Below are positions 38,741 to 47,070 of a stretch of DNA of 64,000 bases, in pieces. The stretch is from Pseudorhodoferax sp. Leaf265. Lineage in GTDB: Bacteria > Pseudomonadota > Gammaproteobacteria > Burkholderiales > Burkholderiaceae_C. The notes below the pieces were generated by a model. That model was not told where the DNA came from. It did no database searches and was given only the letters and a program-made list of their open reading frames with translations. The DNA lies in contig NZ_LMMT01000037.1 in assembly GCF_001422365.1 (NCBI RefSeq), forward strand, positions 1 to 64,000, written 5' to 3'. A program made the position numbers and the translations under genes. The number at the start of each line of letters is the position of its first letter. The first letter of the stretch is position 1.

Positions 38741-39041
38741 GGGAGGCCTCCGATCCGACCGCCCGCAGGGACCGAAGGAACGCGTCCTCAGGCATGCGCA
38801 CTCCCAATGCATGCGCGCGCAACAGGTAAGGATTGGCGCCTGCAAGGTACAACTGGCCGATGGCGTTGTCGCGGATCAGATGCTTGACCTCGGTCGGCAA
38901 GGAAATGTCCTTCATGTAGTCCACGGGGTTGTCCAGGTAACGTTGGAGATGACCGTCCTTGTGGTGCACATCGAAGAGAACGCGGTTGATCCAGTAGCAC
39001 TCTGGCGTTGGCATGGCAAGTTGCCAATTGCGGACGGCCAT
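38733..39041 (-). CDS. extradiol dioxygenase small subunit (LigA-like)
   Basis: A 102-residue helical subunit. Typical LigA features are MKDISLPTEVKHLIRDNAIG, LYLAGANPYLLRAHALGVRMP and a C-terminal Leu-rich helix. In protocatechuate 4,5-dioxygenase this subunit covers the active site of LigB. Its ATG overlaps the upstream hydrolase stop by one base, and its end overlaps the LigB-like start, so the three are tightly coupled. Confidence 0.85.
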   Translation of the reverse strand: MAVRNWQLAMPTPECYWINRVLFDVHHKDGHLQRYLDNPVDYMKDISLPTEVKHLIRDNAIGQLYLAGANPYLLRAHALGVRMPEDAFLRSLRAVGSEASHG

Positions 39042-40204
39042 CACGCCGCTCCTCTGATCTCTTTGACTTGGGTGGCCAGCCATTCGACGATGGTCGGCAG
39101 CGTTTGCGGCGTCAGGCCCATGTGCCCGCCCGGGAAAAGTCGCACATGCTTGGGGTTGCCGTGCTCGGTCAACAAATGCAGGTCTTCGATGGGGCACTGC
39201 TTGTCTTCCCGCCCATTGACCAGCAGCAATGGAGCGCTACGGCGGTCCAGCAAGCCTTGGTCCAGCAGCGACAGGCGCTTGAAGAAGGCCAGGTACTCCG
39301 CGTCATTGCTGGCGCCCAGCATGCGGCACCGTGTTTCCACAAGACCCATCAGGTAGCTGTCCGGGTAGCGCGAGGCGCCAATCCATTCCGGCTGGAACAT
39401 GTAGTGCGCGCCGCCCCCCCAGTTCACCGCACCGCGAAGTCGGTCGGGGAACAGCAGCGCGAGCTTGGTTGCCCAGTAGCCGCCGAACGAACGGCCTAGG
39501 CAGGCCATGCGCTTGCCGTCTAGATCGGGCTGCTTCTCCACCCAGTCGAACACGGTGGCGAACTGCCGCTCCGCGTCCTGGACACCGCGGACGGGAGACT
39601 CGCCGGTGCCAGCGTTGTCCATGGCAACCGTGGCCACGCCAAGTGCGAGCAGCGCATCGCAGGCCAGTGTCATCTGCTCTTTCCAGGCGTCGACACCACC
39701 CCACATCACCACCACGGGAGGTCGCTCGATGCCAGGGGGTCTGCGCAGCAGAACCACCACCTCACGGCCTTCGCCTTCGCGCCCGTCGAACGCGATGGAC
39801 ACCCGCTTCACAGGGCTGGGCCAATGCGCGGACGCCTGCAGGTAGGTGTCGCGCTCCAGCTCTGCGCAGAGCTGCTTGTCCGGATGGTCGGGGCATGGAA
39901 AGCGCCCCATGAAGTACAGACCGCTCGCCTTCATGAACAGTCGACTGGCCGTCTGGACGTCGCCGCCAGCCCGGGATTGCGCTGCGGCACGCCGGACCGC
40001 GTCGCCTGCTGCACGCCAGTGTCCGGCCCAGCTTGCGCCATCCAGTCCAGGCAGTTGATCGATGAGAGCCTCGCCCTCCTGTGGGTCCAAGGCGTTCATG
40101 GGGTGTGTGCGCGAAGCGAGCCGCTTCTTCATCCACGCGCGTGCCTCCTCCAGGGTTTTGGGACGGCCCTGGATGTCCCCGTCTTGTGCTGCTGCCTGAC
40201 TCAT
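39041..40204 (-). CDS. alpha/beta hydrolase, FrsA/dihydroxypseudooxynicotine-hydrolase-like
   Basis: A 387-residue hydrolase with an N-terminal helical cap (residues 1-150) and a C-terminal alpha/beta domain. The oxyanion region is PVVVMWGGVDAWKEQ, the nucleophile elbow is CLGRSFGGYWATKLA, the acid is Asp in VNGREDKQCP and the His is in LFPGGHMGLTP. The cap plus WGG motif recalls C-C hydrolases of the 2,6-dihydroxypseudooxynicotine type. It is the first gene of the minus-strand run; the ATG at 40204 was chosen over an upstream in-frame start lying in promoter sequence. Confidence 0.8.
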   Translation of the reverse strand: MSQAAAQDGDIQGRPKTLEEARAWMKKRLASRTHPMNALDPQEGEALIDQLPGLDGASWAGHWRAAGDAVRRAAAQSRAGGDVQTASRLFMKASGLYFMGRFPCPDHPDKQLCAELERDTYLQASAHWPSPVKRVSIAFDGREGEGREVVVLLRRPPGIERPPVVVMWGGVDAWKEQMTLACDALLALGVATVAMDNAGTGESPVRGVQDAERQFATVFDWVEKQPDLDGKRMACLGRSFGGYWATKLALLFPDRLRGAVNWGGGAHYMFQPEWIGASRYPDSYLMGLVETRCRMLGASNDAEYLAFFKRLSLLDQGLLDRRSAPLLLVNGREDKQCPIEDLHLLTEHGNPKHVRLFPGGHMGLTPQTLPTIVEWLATQVKEIRGAA

Positions 40205-40535
40205 GGTGATCGGTCTCCGTAGGAAAAAAGCGCTGTTGCCGGTGTACGGCCGGCGACGGCTGGTGTGCGCTGAAATGGTAGGCAACGCCAGCCTGGGGCG
40301 TTTGCCTGAGAGCGCACCCACTGTTGACCGGGAGTGCGTTGAGCCCACACGGGCTCAGCAAGCGTGGACGCGCCGTCTGCGCGCCGTTTGAACGCCGTTT
40401 GAGCGTCGTCGGGACGCCGACTTGACCAGGCGCGCGCCCTGTGTTGACCAGGCCGGAAATGGGGCCGCACAGCCGTTGACGCGCTGGTGCTCGGGCCGCT
40501 TCAATCGCCCCCCAGCAACCCGGAGGCATCAACAA
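40205..40535. promoter_or_regulatory. divergent intergenic region of the ring-cleavage and monooxygenase genes
   Basis: This 331-bp gap separates two divergent transcription units. No gene is supported. It contains a short direct repeat near 40380-40410 (GCGCCGTTTGAAC, CGCCGTTTGAGC). CTGTTGACC and TGTTGACC occur near 40321 and 40442. A regulator binding here, such as the AraC protein at 43913, is plausible but not shown. Confidence 0.4.
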
Positions 40536-41660
40536 ATGAAGCAGACTCGACGCGCCCTTGTGGTCGGCGGCGGCATCGCAGGAATGGCGTCGGCACTCAC
40601 ACTGCGCCGCATCGGATGGGACGTGGACCTGATCGATCTTGATCCGGGATGGCGGGTCTACGGTGCCGGCATCACCATCACCGGCCCGACCTTGCGGGCC
40701 ATGAAGCAACTGGGCATCTACGACGAAGTGGCGGCTCAAGCCTACGTGGGCCATGGCATTCAGGTCTGCGACATGCAAGGCCACCGGATCGAGACCGTGG
40801 AGACACCGATTGCGCCAGAAGCTGGCGTGGCTGGGTGCGGAGGCATCATGCGCCCGCTCCTGCACCGGATCCTCTCGGAACGTGTGCTTCGGTCGGGCAC
40901 CAAGGTTCGCCTCGGCCTCACGGTGGGTGCGCTGGACGCTTCGGGCGAAGGCGCACGCATTGAGTTCAGCGATGGCAGCACCGGCGACTACGCGCTCGTG
41001 GTGGGGGCCGACGGTCTGTTCTCGACCGTGCGGTCGCTGCTGTTCCCACAGGCCGAGAAGCCGCGCTACATGGGCCAGTACGTGTGGCGCACTGTCGCTG
41101 CCCGGCCGGCTGGTTTCCACCAGCGCCACTTCTTTCTGGGTGGTCCGCACAAGGTCGGTCTCACGCCGGTGTCGGCCGACACGATGTACATGTTCCTGCT
41201 GGAAACGTGCGACGAGCGCCCACGGTTGGACGACGCGCTTCTCGCTCCTGAACTCGCTCGCTTGCTGCAGGGTTACGGTGGGCCGTTGCAACGGATCCGT
41301 GAGGAGCTGTCGCCGCAGTCGCCCATCATCGTCCGGCCGCTGGAGGCCTTTCGATTGGCACCGCCGTGGGCGCGCGGCTGCGTCCAGCTCATCGGCGACG
41401 CCGTACACCCCACGACGCCTCAGCTCGCTTCCGGCGCTGGCCTGGCGATCGAAGACGCCTTGGTATTGGGCGAAGAGCTGCAGGCCGCGCCCGATGTGCC
41501 TGCCGCGCTCGATCGCTTCTTACAGCGTCGGCATGCGCGCTGCCAGTTGGTGGTCGAAAGTTCTTTCAGCATCGGTGACAAGGAGCGCCAGGGCGCGCCG
41601 GCGCACGAACAGACCGCCATCCTGACGCGAAGCCTGGCCGCGCTGGCCGACGACATCTGA
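40536..41660 (+). CDS. FAD-dependent aromatic monooxygenase
   Basis: A 374-residue flavoprotein hydroxylase of the salicylate/3-hydroxybenzoate hydroxylase class. The dinucleotide-binding motif is LVVGGGIAGMASALTLRR, the DG motif is VVGADGLFSTVRS, and the second FAD motif is LIGDAVHPTTPQLASGAG. GGAGG precedes the ATG by nine bases; the longer upstream frame was rejected. It likely makes the diol opened by the divergently encoded LigAB pair. Confidence 0.88.
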   Translation: MKQTRRALVVGGGIAGMASALTLRRIGWDVDLIDLDPGWRVYGAGITITGPTLRAMKQLGIYDEVAAQAYVGHGIQVCDMQGHRIETVETPIAPEAGVAGCGGIMRPLLHRILSERVLRSGTKVRLGLTVGALDASGEGARIEFSDGSTGDYALVVGADGLFSTVRSLLFPQAEKPRYMGQYVWRTVAARPAGFHQRHFFLGGPHKVGLTPVSADTMYMFLLETCDERPRLDDALLAPELARLLQGYGGPLQRIREELSPQSPIIVRPLEAFRLAPPWARGCVQLIGDAVHPTTPQLASGAGLAIEDALVLGEELQAAPDVPAALDRFLQRRHARCQLVVESSFSIGDKERQGAPAHEQTAILTRSLAALADDI

Positions 41661-41745
41661 CTTCTTGCCTCGCAGGCCGCAGCGTCTGCTCTGCGACAAG
41701 GGCCCCGATCAACAGCAACGCGGAATCTTCCGCGGGGAGACAAGC

Positions 41746-42834
41746 ATGAAAAATGAATCGAGTTCTCTGGTGCCGCGCGCGGTATTGCCAACCCTTCTTG
41801 CGCTTGCAGGCGCGGCCCAGGCGCAGTCCGGTGCGTCGGTGTACGGCATCGTCGACGTCGCCATGGAGCGGCTGACCAATGTGAACAGCGCCGGCGACAA
41901 CCGCTTGCGCCAGCCGTCGCTGACGGGCTCGCTGCCCTCCCGCCTGGGGTTCCGGGTGCGCGAAGATCTGGGCGCCGGAACGGCTTTGCTGGCCCAATTG
42001 GAGATGGGCTTCGCGCCGAACACCGGCAACCTCAACTTCGGCGGCCGGGCCTGGGGGCGTGGCAGCTTCGTCGGCTTCAGCACGCCCTACGGGACGGTGA
42101 CCGGCGGCCGGCTGCCGGTGATGACCACACAAGCGATCCATTCGGCGATGGGCCCGAGTCTGTACTCCCTGGGATCGATCGATTCCTACATTCCCAATGC
42201 GCTCAGCGACAACACGGTCGGCTATCTGGGTACGTTCGGCCCGGTGTCGGTCGGAGCGACTTACAGCCTTGGCCGTGACACTGTCGCGGGGGTCGGGCCT
42301 GCCGCCACCAACTGTCCAGGTGGCACCGGTGGGAAAGCTTGCCACCAATGGACCGGCATGCTGAAGTACAGCACCAAGGCGTTCAGTGCCGCGATGGCCC
42401 ACGACGTGATGAATGGCGGCCCGAACGCCACGTTGGGCCTCAACGATGCGCGCTACCGCGACCGCCGCACTCTCCTGTCCGCAAGCATGCAATGGGATGC
42501 CGTGAAGCTGTTCGCCGGCGTGCTGCACCGTTCACGCTCCACGGCAACCGAGCTGCGAAGCAACATCTACTACGTCGGCGCGAGTTACCCCTTTGCTCCA
42601 CGGTGGACCGCCGATGTCGAGGTCTACCGATACAGCCTGGCTGGCACCGCAAACGATTCCACGCTGCTTTCCGCGCGCGTGAGCCACGCCTTCTCTGCGC
42701 GCACCGCGGTCTACGCCAGTGCCGGTCATGTGCGCAATGCGTCGGCCGCAGCCGTGTCTGTGAGTGCGGCATCCACCGTGGGCACAGGCTTGAACCAGTT
42801 GGGACTGGCCGCTGGTGTGCGGCACAGCTTCTGA
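41746..42834 (+). CDS. Gram-negative porin (OmpC/Omp32-type)
   Basis: A 362-residue outer-membrane beta-barrel. A signal peptide ends near GAAQAQS, followed by the porin start SVYGIVDVAMERLTN. Barrel strands include SRLGFRVREDLGAGTALLAQLE, FVGFSTPYGTVTGGR and the terminal strand GLAAGVRHSF, which ends in Phe as usual for BamA recognition. It lies in the same direction as the monooxygenase and the TctC gene, so it may admit the cluster substrate. Confidence 0.92.
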   Translation: MKNESSSLVPRAVLPTLLALAGAAQAQSGASVYGIVDVAMERLTNVNSAGDNRLRQPSLTGSLPSRLGFRVREDLGAGTALLAQLEMGFAPNTGNLNFGGRAWGRGSFVGFSTPYGTVTGGRLPVMTTQAIHSAMGPSLYSLGSIDSYIPNALSDNTVGYLGTFGPVSVGATYSLGRDTVAGVGPAATNCPGGTGGKACHQWTGMLKYSTKAFSAAMAHDVMNGGPNATLGLNDARYRDRRTLLSASMQWDAVKLFAGVLHRSRSTATELRSNIYYVGASYPFAPRWTADVEVYRYSLAGTANDSTLLSARVSHAFSARTAVYASAGHVRNASAAAVSVSAASTVGTGLNQLGLAAGVRHSF

Positions 42835-42867
42835 CGGCCGGTGCCAACAAACTTCATGGAGAACAAC

Positions 42868-43875
42868 ATGTCCTGCTACCCCATCAACCGCCGTTCCCTC
42901 CTGCGCCAGCTCGGCGTCCCCTGCGCGTTGACGGCTGTGGCGCCGCTGTCCGTGTGGGCCCAGAAGCCGGCGACGTTGCCGCTGGCTCGCATCGTCGTGG
43001 GCTCCGGTGCCGGTTCGGTGATCGACAACTTGGCCCGCCGGGTTTCTGAGCGGCTCCAAGGAGGTTACGCCCAGTCCGTCATCGTGGAGAACCGCACGGG
43101 AGCTTCGGGCCAGCTCGCGGTGAGCTACGTCAAAGGCGCGGCGCCGGACGGCGCGACGCTGCTGCTGACGCCATCGCCGCACATGGTGCTGTTCCCGTTC
43201 ACGTTCCAGAGCCTGCCATACCGTCCTGCGGTGGACTTGCTGCCGGTCTCACTGGGCGCGACGTTCGACCTCGCGTTTGCGGTCGGGCCGCTGGTCCCCA
43301 CCCAGGTGCGCACCCTCAAGGAGTTCGTGCAGTGGTGCAAGGCGCACCCGGACAAGGCGCAGTTCGGCTCGCCCGCCGCTGGCTCGACGCCACATTTCAC
43401 CGGGGCCATGTTGGCGCGCGCGGAGAACTTCGCGCTGGACCACGTCGCCTACCGCGGCCCCAATCCGGCCGTGCTGGACATGGTCGGCGGGCACATTGCT
43501 GCGGCGTGTGCTCCGTTGGGGGATTTGCAGACCTTTGCCAAGACGGGCAAGTGCCGCGTCCTGGGCACGACGGGCAGAAAGCGAAGCACGTTTACCCCGG
43601 GCACGGCGACGTTCCTGGAACAGGGGTATTCCGATGTGGTCATCGAGGACTGGGTCGGTTTCTTCCTGCCCGCCAAAACGCCTGCTGCGCTGGTGCAGTG
43701 GGCGCAGGAGGACATCGCCCGGGCGCTGTCGATCCACGAACTCAAGGAGGCCATGGCTTCCAGCTGCTACGAGGTGGTGAGCAGCACCCCGGACGCTCTG
43801 GCTGCGCGCATGGCGGAAGAAGCTGCCCGCTGGAAGGGTGTCGTCACGGCACTCGGCTTCACGGCGATGAGCTGA
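42868..43875 (+). CDS. tripartite tricarboxylate transporter substrate-binding protein (TctC/Bug family)
   Basis: A 335-residue periplasmic receptor. The N-terminus NRRSLLRQLGVPCALTAVAP is a twin-arginine-like signal. Family features include VVGSGAGSVIDNLARRVSE, VENRTGASGQLAVSYVKGA, PDGATLLLTPSP and GSTPHFTGAMLARA. The ATG at 42868 was chosen because GGAGAA precedes it; an ATG four codons upstream also exists. No TctA or TctB permease genes are present, as is common for Bug receptors in Burkholderiales. Confidence 0.88.
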   Translation: MSCYPINRRSLLRQLGVPCALTAVAPLSVWAQKPATLPLARIVVGSGAGSVIDNLARRVSERLQGGYAQSVIVENRTGASGQLAVSYVKGAAPDGATLLLTPSPHMVLFPFTFQSLPYRPAVDLLPVSLGATFDLAFAVGPLVPTQVRTLKEFVQWCKAHPDKAQFGSPAAGSTPHFTGAMLARAENFALDHVAYRGPNPAVLDMVGGHIAAACAPLGDLQTFAKTGKCRVLGTTGRKRSTFTPGTATFLEQGYSDVVIEDWVGFFLPAKTPAALVQWAQEDIARALSIHELKEAMASSCYEVVSSTPDALAARMAEEAARWKGVVTALGFTAMS

Positions 43876-43912
43876 CAAGCACCAGCCGGGTGAGGGCGGG
43901 CCTGTCAGACGC

Positions 43913-44911
43913 CTAACTTCGCGCGGGCGGAAGAAGAACGGCACCCTCCGCCTGCCGGCGAAAGTCGCGCGGAGACATACCGAATCGTTGCTTGAAGGAG
44001 CGGCTGAAATGCGCCACGTCGTTGAATCCCCAGTAGTACGCGATCTCTCCGATGGAGCGCGATCGCAGTGCCTGCGAAGCCAGGTCTTGACGGCACTGGT
44101 CCAGTCGCAACGACCACACACGTTTCATCAGTGGATCGCCATCTCCGGCAAAGATGTCGTAAAGGTACCGGGTGGACAGGCCCATCGAGGCCGCGATGGC
44201 ACCGGCGTCCAGCGTGCTGTCGCGCAGGTTGTCGCGCAGGTGCTCCATGACTCTTTGCCGGTGCACCGCACGGATGCGCGAGGGCGCTGCCTCCTGGGTA
44301 CGGGCCGTGGCCTGCAGCGCTGCACCGAGAGTGTGTGCCAGCGCATCCGCAAGGTGGTCGGCCTCTTGCTCGTCGAGCCCGTTGGCGCAGCCGAACAGAT
44401 CGTCGACGAACCGTGCGAAGAGCCGCGCGGCTCCGGCTTGGCAGGGCACGGCCGTTGCCGTGAGCGAGTCCGCTTCGGGCATCAGGCGCCTCAGTGTGTC
44501 CGGCTCCAGGTAGATCGAGTGCGTGTAGATGTGGTCCGTGCGGATGGAAAACGGCCGCGAAGGATCGATCAGAAACATGTCGCCTGCATGGACGGCGGAC
44601 GACCGCCCGTCCTGCGTGACGAACGCGGTGCCTTCACGCTGCAGCGTCACAAGCCAGCGGGTCGGCCGGACAAACTGCTGGGACCGCGTGAAATGGGGCG
44701 AGAAACGCAATGCGGCGAATCGAAGCTTGCGACCGCTGTAGGCGCTCACCTGTGTTTTGAACGAGGCAGCCTCGGGCTGCTCGATGGCCAGGTCGACCGC
44801 GAACAGCCTGTGCATCGCATCGGAGAAAACTTCGGGCCCCGGTGCTCCTTCGAAGGAGATGTTCTGGTAGATCGTCATGGCAGGTCTGGGGCGCGCAGCG
44901 AGGTCCGGCAT
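43913..44911 (-). CDS. AraC-family transcriptional regulator
   Basis: A 332-residue regulator. The N-terminal half is an AraC_binding_2-like ligand domain (GDMFLIDPSRPFSIR). The C-terminal DNA-binding domain has two helix-turn-helix units, GAIAASMGLSTRYLYDIF and IGEIAYYWGFNDVAHFSRSF, and ends KQRFGMSPRDFRRQ. The start could be 44911 or 44878; neither has a strong ribosome site. It is divergent from the amidohydrolase gene and convergent with the TctC gene. It probably controls this catabolic island (inference). Confidence 0.85.
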   Translation of the reverse strand: MPDLAARPRPAMTIYQNISFEGAPGPEVFSDAMHRLFAVDLAIEQPEAASFKTQVSAYSGRKLRFAALRFSPHFTRSQQFVRPTRWLVTLQREGTAFVTQDGRSSAVHAGDMFLIDPSRPFSIRTDHIYTHSIYLEPDTLRRLMPEADSLTATAVPCQAGAARLFARFVDDLFGCANGLDEQEADHLADALAHTLGAALQATARTQEAAPSRIRAVHRQRVMEHLRDNLRDSTLDAGAIAASMGLSTRYLYDIFAGDGDPLMKRVWSLRLDQCRQDLASQALRSRSIGEIAYYWGFNDVAHFSRSFKQRFGMSPRDFRRQAEGAVLLPPARS

Positions 44912-45100
44912 GGTCTTCGCACGGTGGACATTCGTCAATGCCGGTAAACCCCCTGCGCGCACCGATGGCGCGTTCAGCCGATGCCTTGGAGGGCGGCGCG
45001 ATGTTGGGGCGTCCGCCTGCCACAGGGCCGCCTGCAGGACTGCTCCGCCCCCGCCACACCGCGCCATTGCACACCAGACTTTGAACGAGAGACATTGAAC

Positions 45101-46504
45101 ATGCACCCCATTCCCATGACCCGCCGCGGCCTGCTCGGCTCGATCGGCGCGCTGGCCGCCGCAGCGTCCTCCGCTTCACTGAGCGGCTGTGGTGGCGCCG
45201 AAGCCGCCACCAGCCCGTCCTCGGGCGAACTTCTGATCAAGGGCGGGCGCGTGCTGGCGCTCGATGCCGCCGGCAGCCAGTTGGCGACGGGGGACGTGCA
45301 CATCAAGAACGGCATCATCGTGGCTGTTGGCGAGAACATCACCGCCGCTGGCGCCCAGGAGATCGATGCGACCGGCACCGTTGTCATGCCTGGCTTCGTC
45401 GAGACGCACTGGCACATGTGGAACGGCCTGTGGAAGGGCATGGCCAATGATGCGACCGAATACTTCCGCCTGCGCAGCCTGGCGTCCAGCTACACCGTGC
45501 AGGACCACTATCTGGCGGTCCGGTATGCGGCCTTGCAGGCACTCAATGTCGGCATCACCACGTGCCACGACTGGGCAGACGGCGTCCGAAACTACGCGGA
45601 CTTCGCCGCCCATATGATGGCGTTGTCAGAGGTCGGCATCCGCGCCAAGGCGAGCTATCCGGGCACCAGCTCTGGCAACGTGACGCGCCGTGAGGACCTG
45701 GTGCAGGCCCGCGACTGGCTGCAGTCCAACGGGCAGAACCGAATCCAGCTCGGGTTGCTGCTTGACGGCGCTGGCGCACAGTTCGAGCAGCAGGTGCGTC
45801 TGGCTCGCGAACTCGGCATTGCGCCCATCACAAACCATGAAGGGTTCTTCAACCATCCGAACGTGCTCGGCCCGGAATTCGTCTACACGCATGGCACCGA
45901 CGTGAGCGATGCTGAGATCGATGCCATCCGATCCAACAACATCAAGGTCGCGCTGTGCCCGACCACCGATCCGATGATTGGTGTGGGCCTGCCGCCGGTC
46001 TACCAGCTTCTGAGCAAGGGCGTGAAGCGCGAGAACATGGGCTTCTCGGTCGACGTGTCCTGCCAGACTTCGCCAGAGCCGTTCGAAATGATGCGCACAT
46101 TGGTCAATGCGTCGCGCATCCAGCAGACTGGCCTCAACGCCATCTTCGACGTGGTCAGGGCTGCGCCCAAGTGGATCTTCGGGTATGGCGACGCCCTCAG
46201 GGTGGCCACTGCTGGTGGCGCCAACGTGCTGGGCCTGTCGGAAGAAGTGGGGGCGCTCGCTGCAGGCAAGAAGGCAGATGTGATCCTGGTGCGGCTAGAC
46301 GACATCAACATGCAGCCTTCAGCTGGCTCCAACATCGAATACCAGTTGGTGCAATGTGGCAGCAGCCACAACGTAGACACCGTCATTGTCGATGGCATCG
46401 TCCGCAAGCGGCACGGTCGGCTTGTAGACGTGGACGTCAAGGCGTTGACGCGCGATGTTGCTGCCGCACAGGAAGCGCTGAAGTTGCGAGGGGGATTGAG
46501 CTGA
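45101..46504 (+). CDS. exported metal-dependent amidohydrolase (ATZ/TRZ, cytosine-deaminase-like)
   Basis: A 467-residue amidohydrolase. The N-terminus has a twin-arginine motif (TRRGLLGS), a hydrophobic stretch and a lipobox LSGC at 27-30, so the mature protein may be a Tat-exported lipoprotein. The catalytic part shows the metal pair His103-Trp-His105 (VETHWHMWNG), His246 (TNHEGF), His264 (YTHGTD) and Asp318 (FSVDVSC). The C-terminal beta-sandwich includes AAGKKADVILVRLDD. Relatives hydrolyse C-N or C-Cl bonds of heterocycles. Periplasmic location is unusual for this family. Its role may be to remove an amino or halogen group before uptake (inference). Confidence 0.82.
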   Translation: MHPIPMTRRGLLGSIGALAAAASSASLSGCGGAEAATSPSSGELLIKGGRVLALDAAGSQLATGDVHIKNGIIVAVGENITAAGAQEIDATGTVVMPGFVETHWHMWNGLWKGMANDATEYFRLRSLASSYTVQDHYLAVRYAALQALNVGITTCHDWADGVRNYADFAAHMMALSEVGIRAKASYPGTSSGNVTRREDLVQARDWLQSNGQNRIQLGLLLDGAGAQFEQQVRLARELGIAPITNHEGFFNHPNVLGPEFVYTHGTDVSDAEIDAIRSNNIKVALCPTTDPMIGVGLPPVYQLLSKGVKRENMGFSVDVSCQTSPEPFEMMRTLVNASRIQQTGLNAIFDVVRAAPKWIFGYGDALRVATAGGANVLGLSEEVGALAAGKKADVILVRLDDINMQPSAGSNIEYQLVQCGSSHNVDTVIVDGIVRKRHGRLVDVDVKALTRDVAAAQEALKLRGGLS

Positions 46505-47070
46505 AGGGCTTCCAACGTGCTTGCTATCGGGCCGGTTGCAGGCCATGGGAATTCGGATGGCAGCCCGGGTTTTTGTGGCCACCCGGCAGCTGCGCGCGAG
46601 TCCGGCGGAACTGTTTGCGACGCCTCCGCCCGATCGGATGCGCGAGCGGCAGCCTGTGAACGGCTGCGCACAGCGTTGACCAGCCGGTCGATGCGACCCG
46701 CCGAGCGGCGCCTTGTGGCCGTTCGGAAACACCCGGGCCGTCCCGACTGCGGTCCCGCATCCCGGCTGCGTGCGGCCTTGGCCTGATGGCAGCTGGACTG
46801 TCGCGCTGGTCCTCGGCCGCGCGACCCTGGCGCTCGCCAGAAGCGCTGAGCGCCGTCGGCTCTCCCGACCGCGAAATGGCGCTGAACCACTCCCGCGCGC
46901 CCTTCCCGCACACTGTTGGTGTCAGTGGTTTTTTCACCGAGAGGACCGGGGCTCACTTTTGCATCGACGCCGACACTTGAGGTTGGCGGGCATGTTCGGC
47001 TCTTCAGCGAGAAGGGGGCGGGGCAGGGGGGGCCGGAGGTGGGCTGCCTGGCCACCGGACGGTCACGGTG
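46505..47070. other. 566-bp region without a supported gene
   Basis: No frame here has a convincing start, ribosome site and protein-like composition. Around 46910-46985 the stretch GTTGGTGTCAGTGG, CTCACTTTTGCATCGACGCC and GACACTTGAGG looks like a degraded insertion-sequence end, possibly of IS21 type. The region forms the right border of the catabolic island. Confidence 0.5.

Noticed and set aside
46905-46985. Complete insertion sequence of IS21 type
   Set aside because: Only short end-like segments are seen; no transposase or helper gene is present, so only a possible relic is noted.
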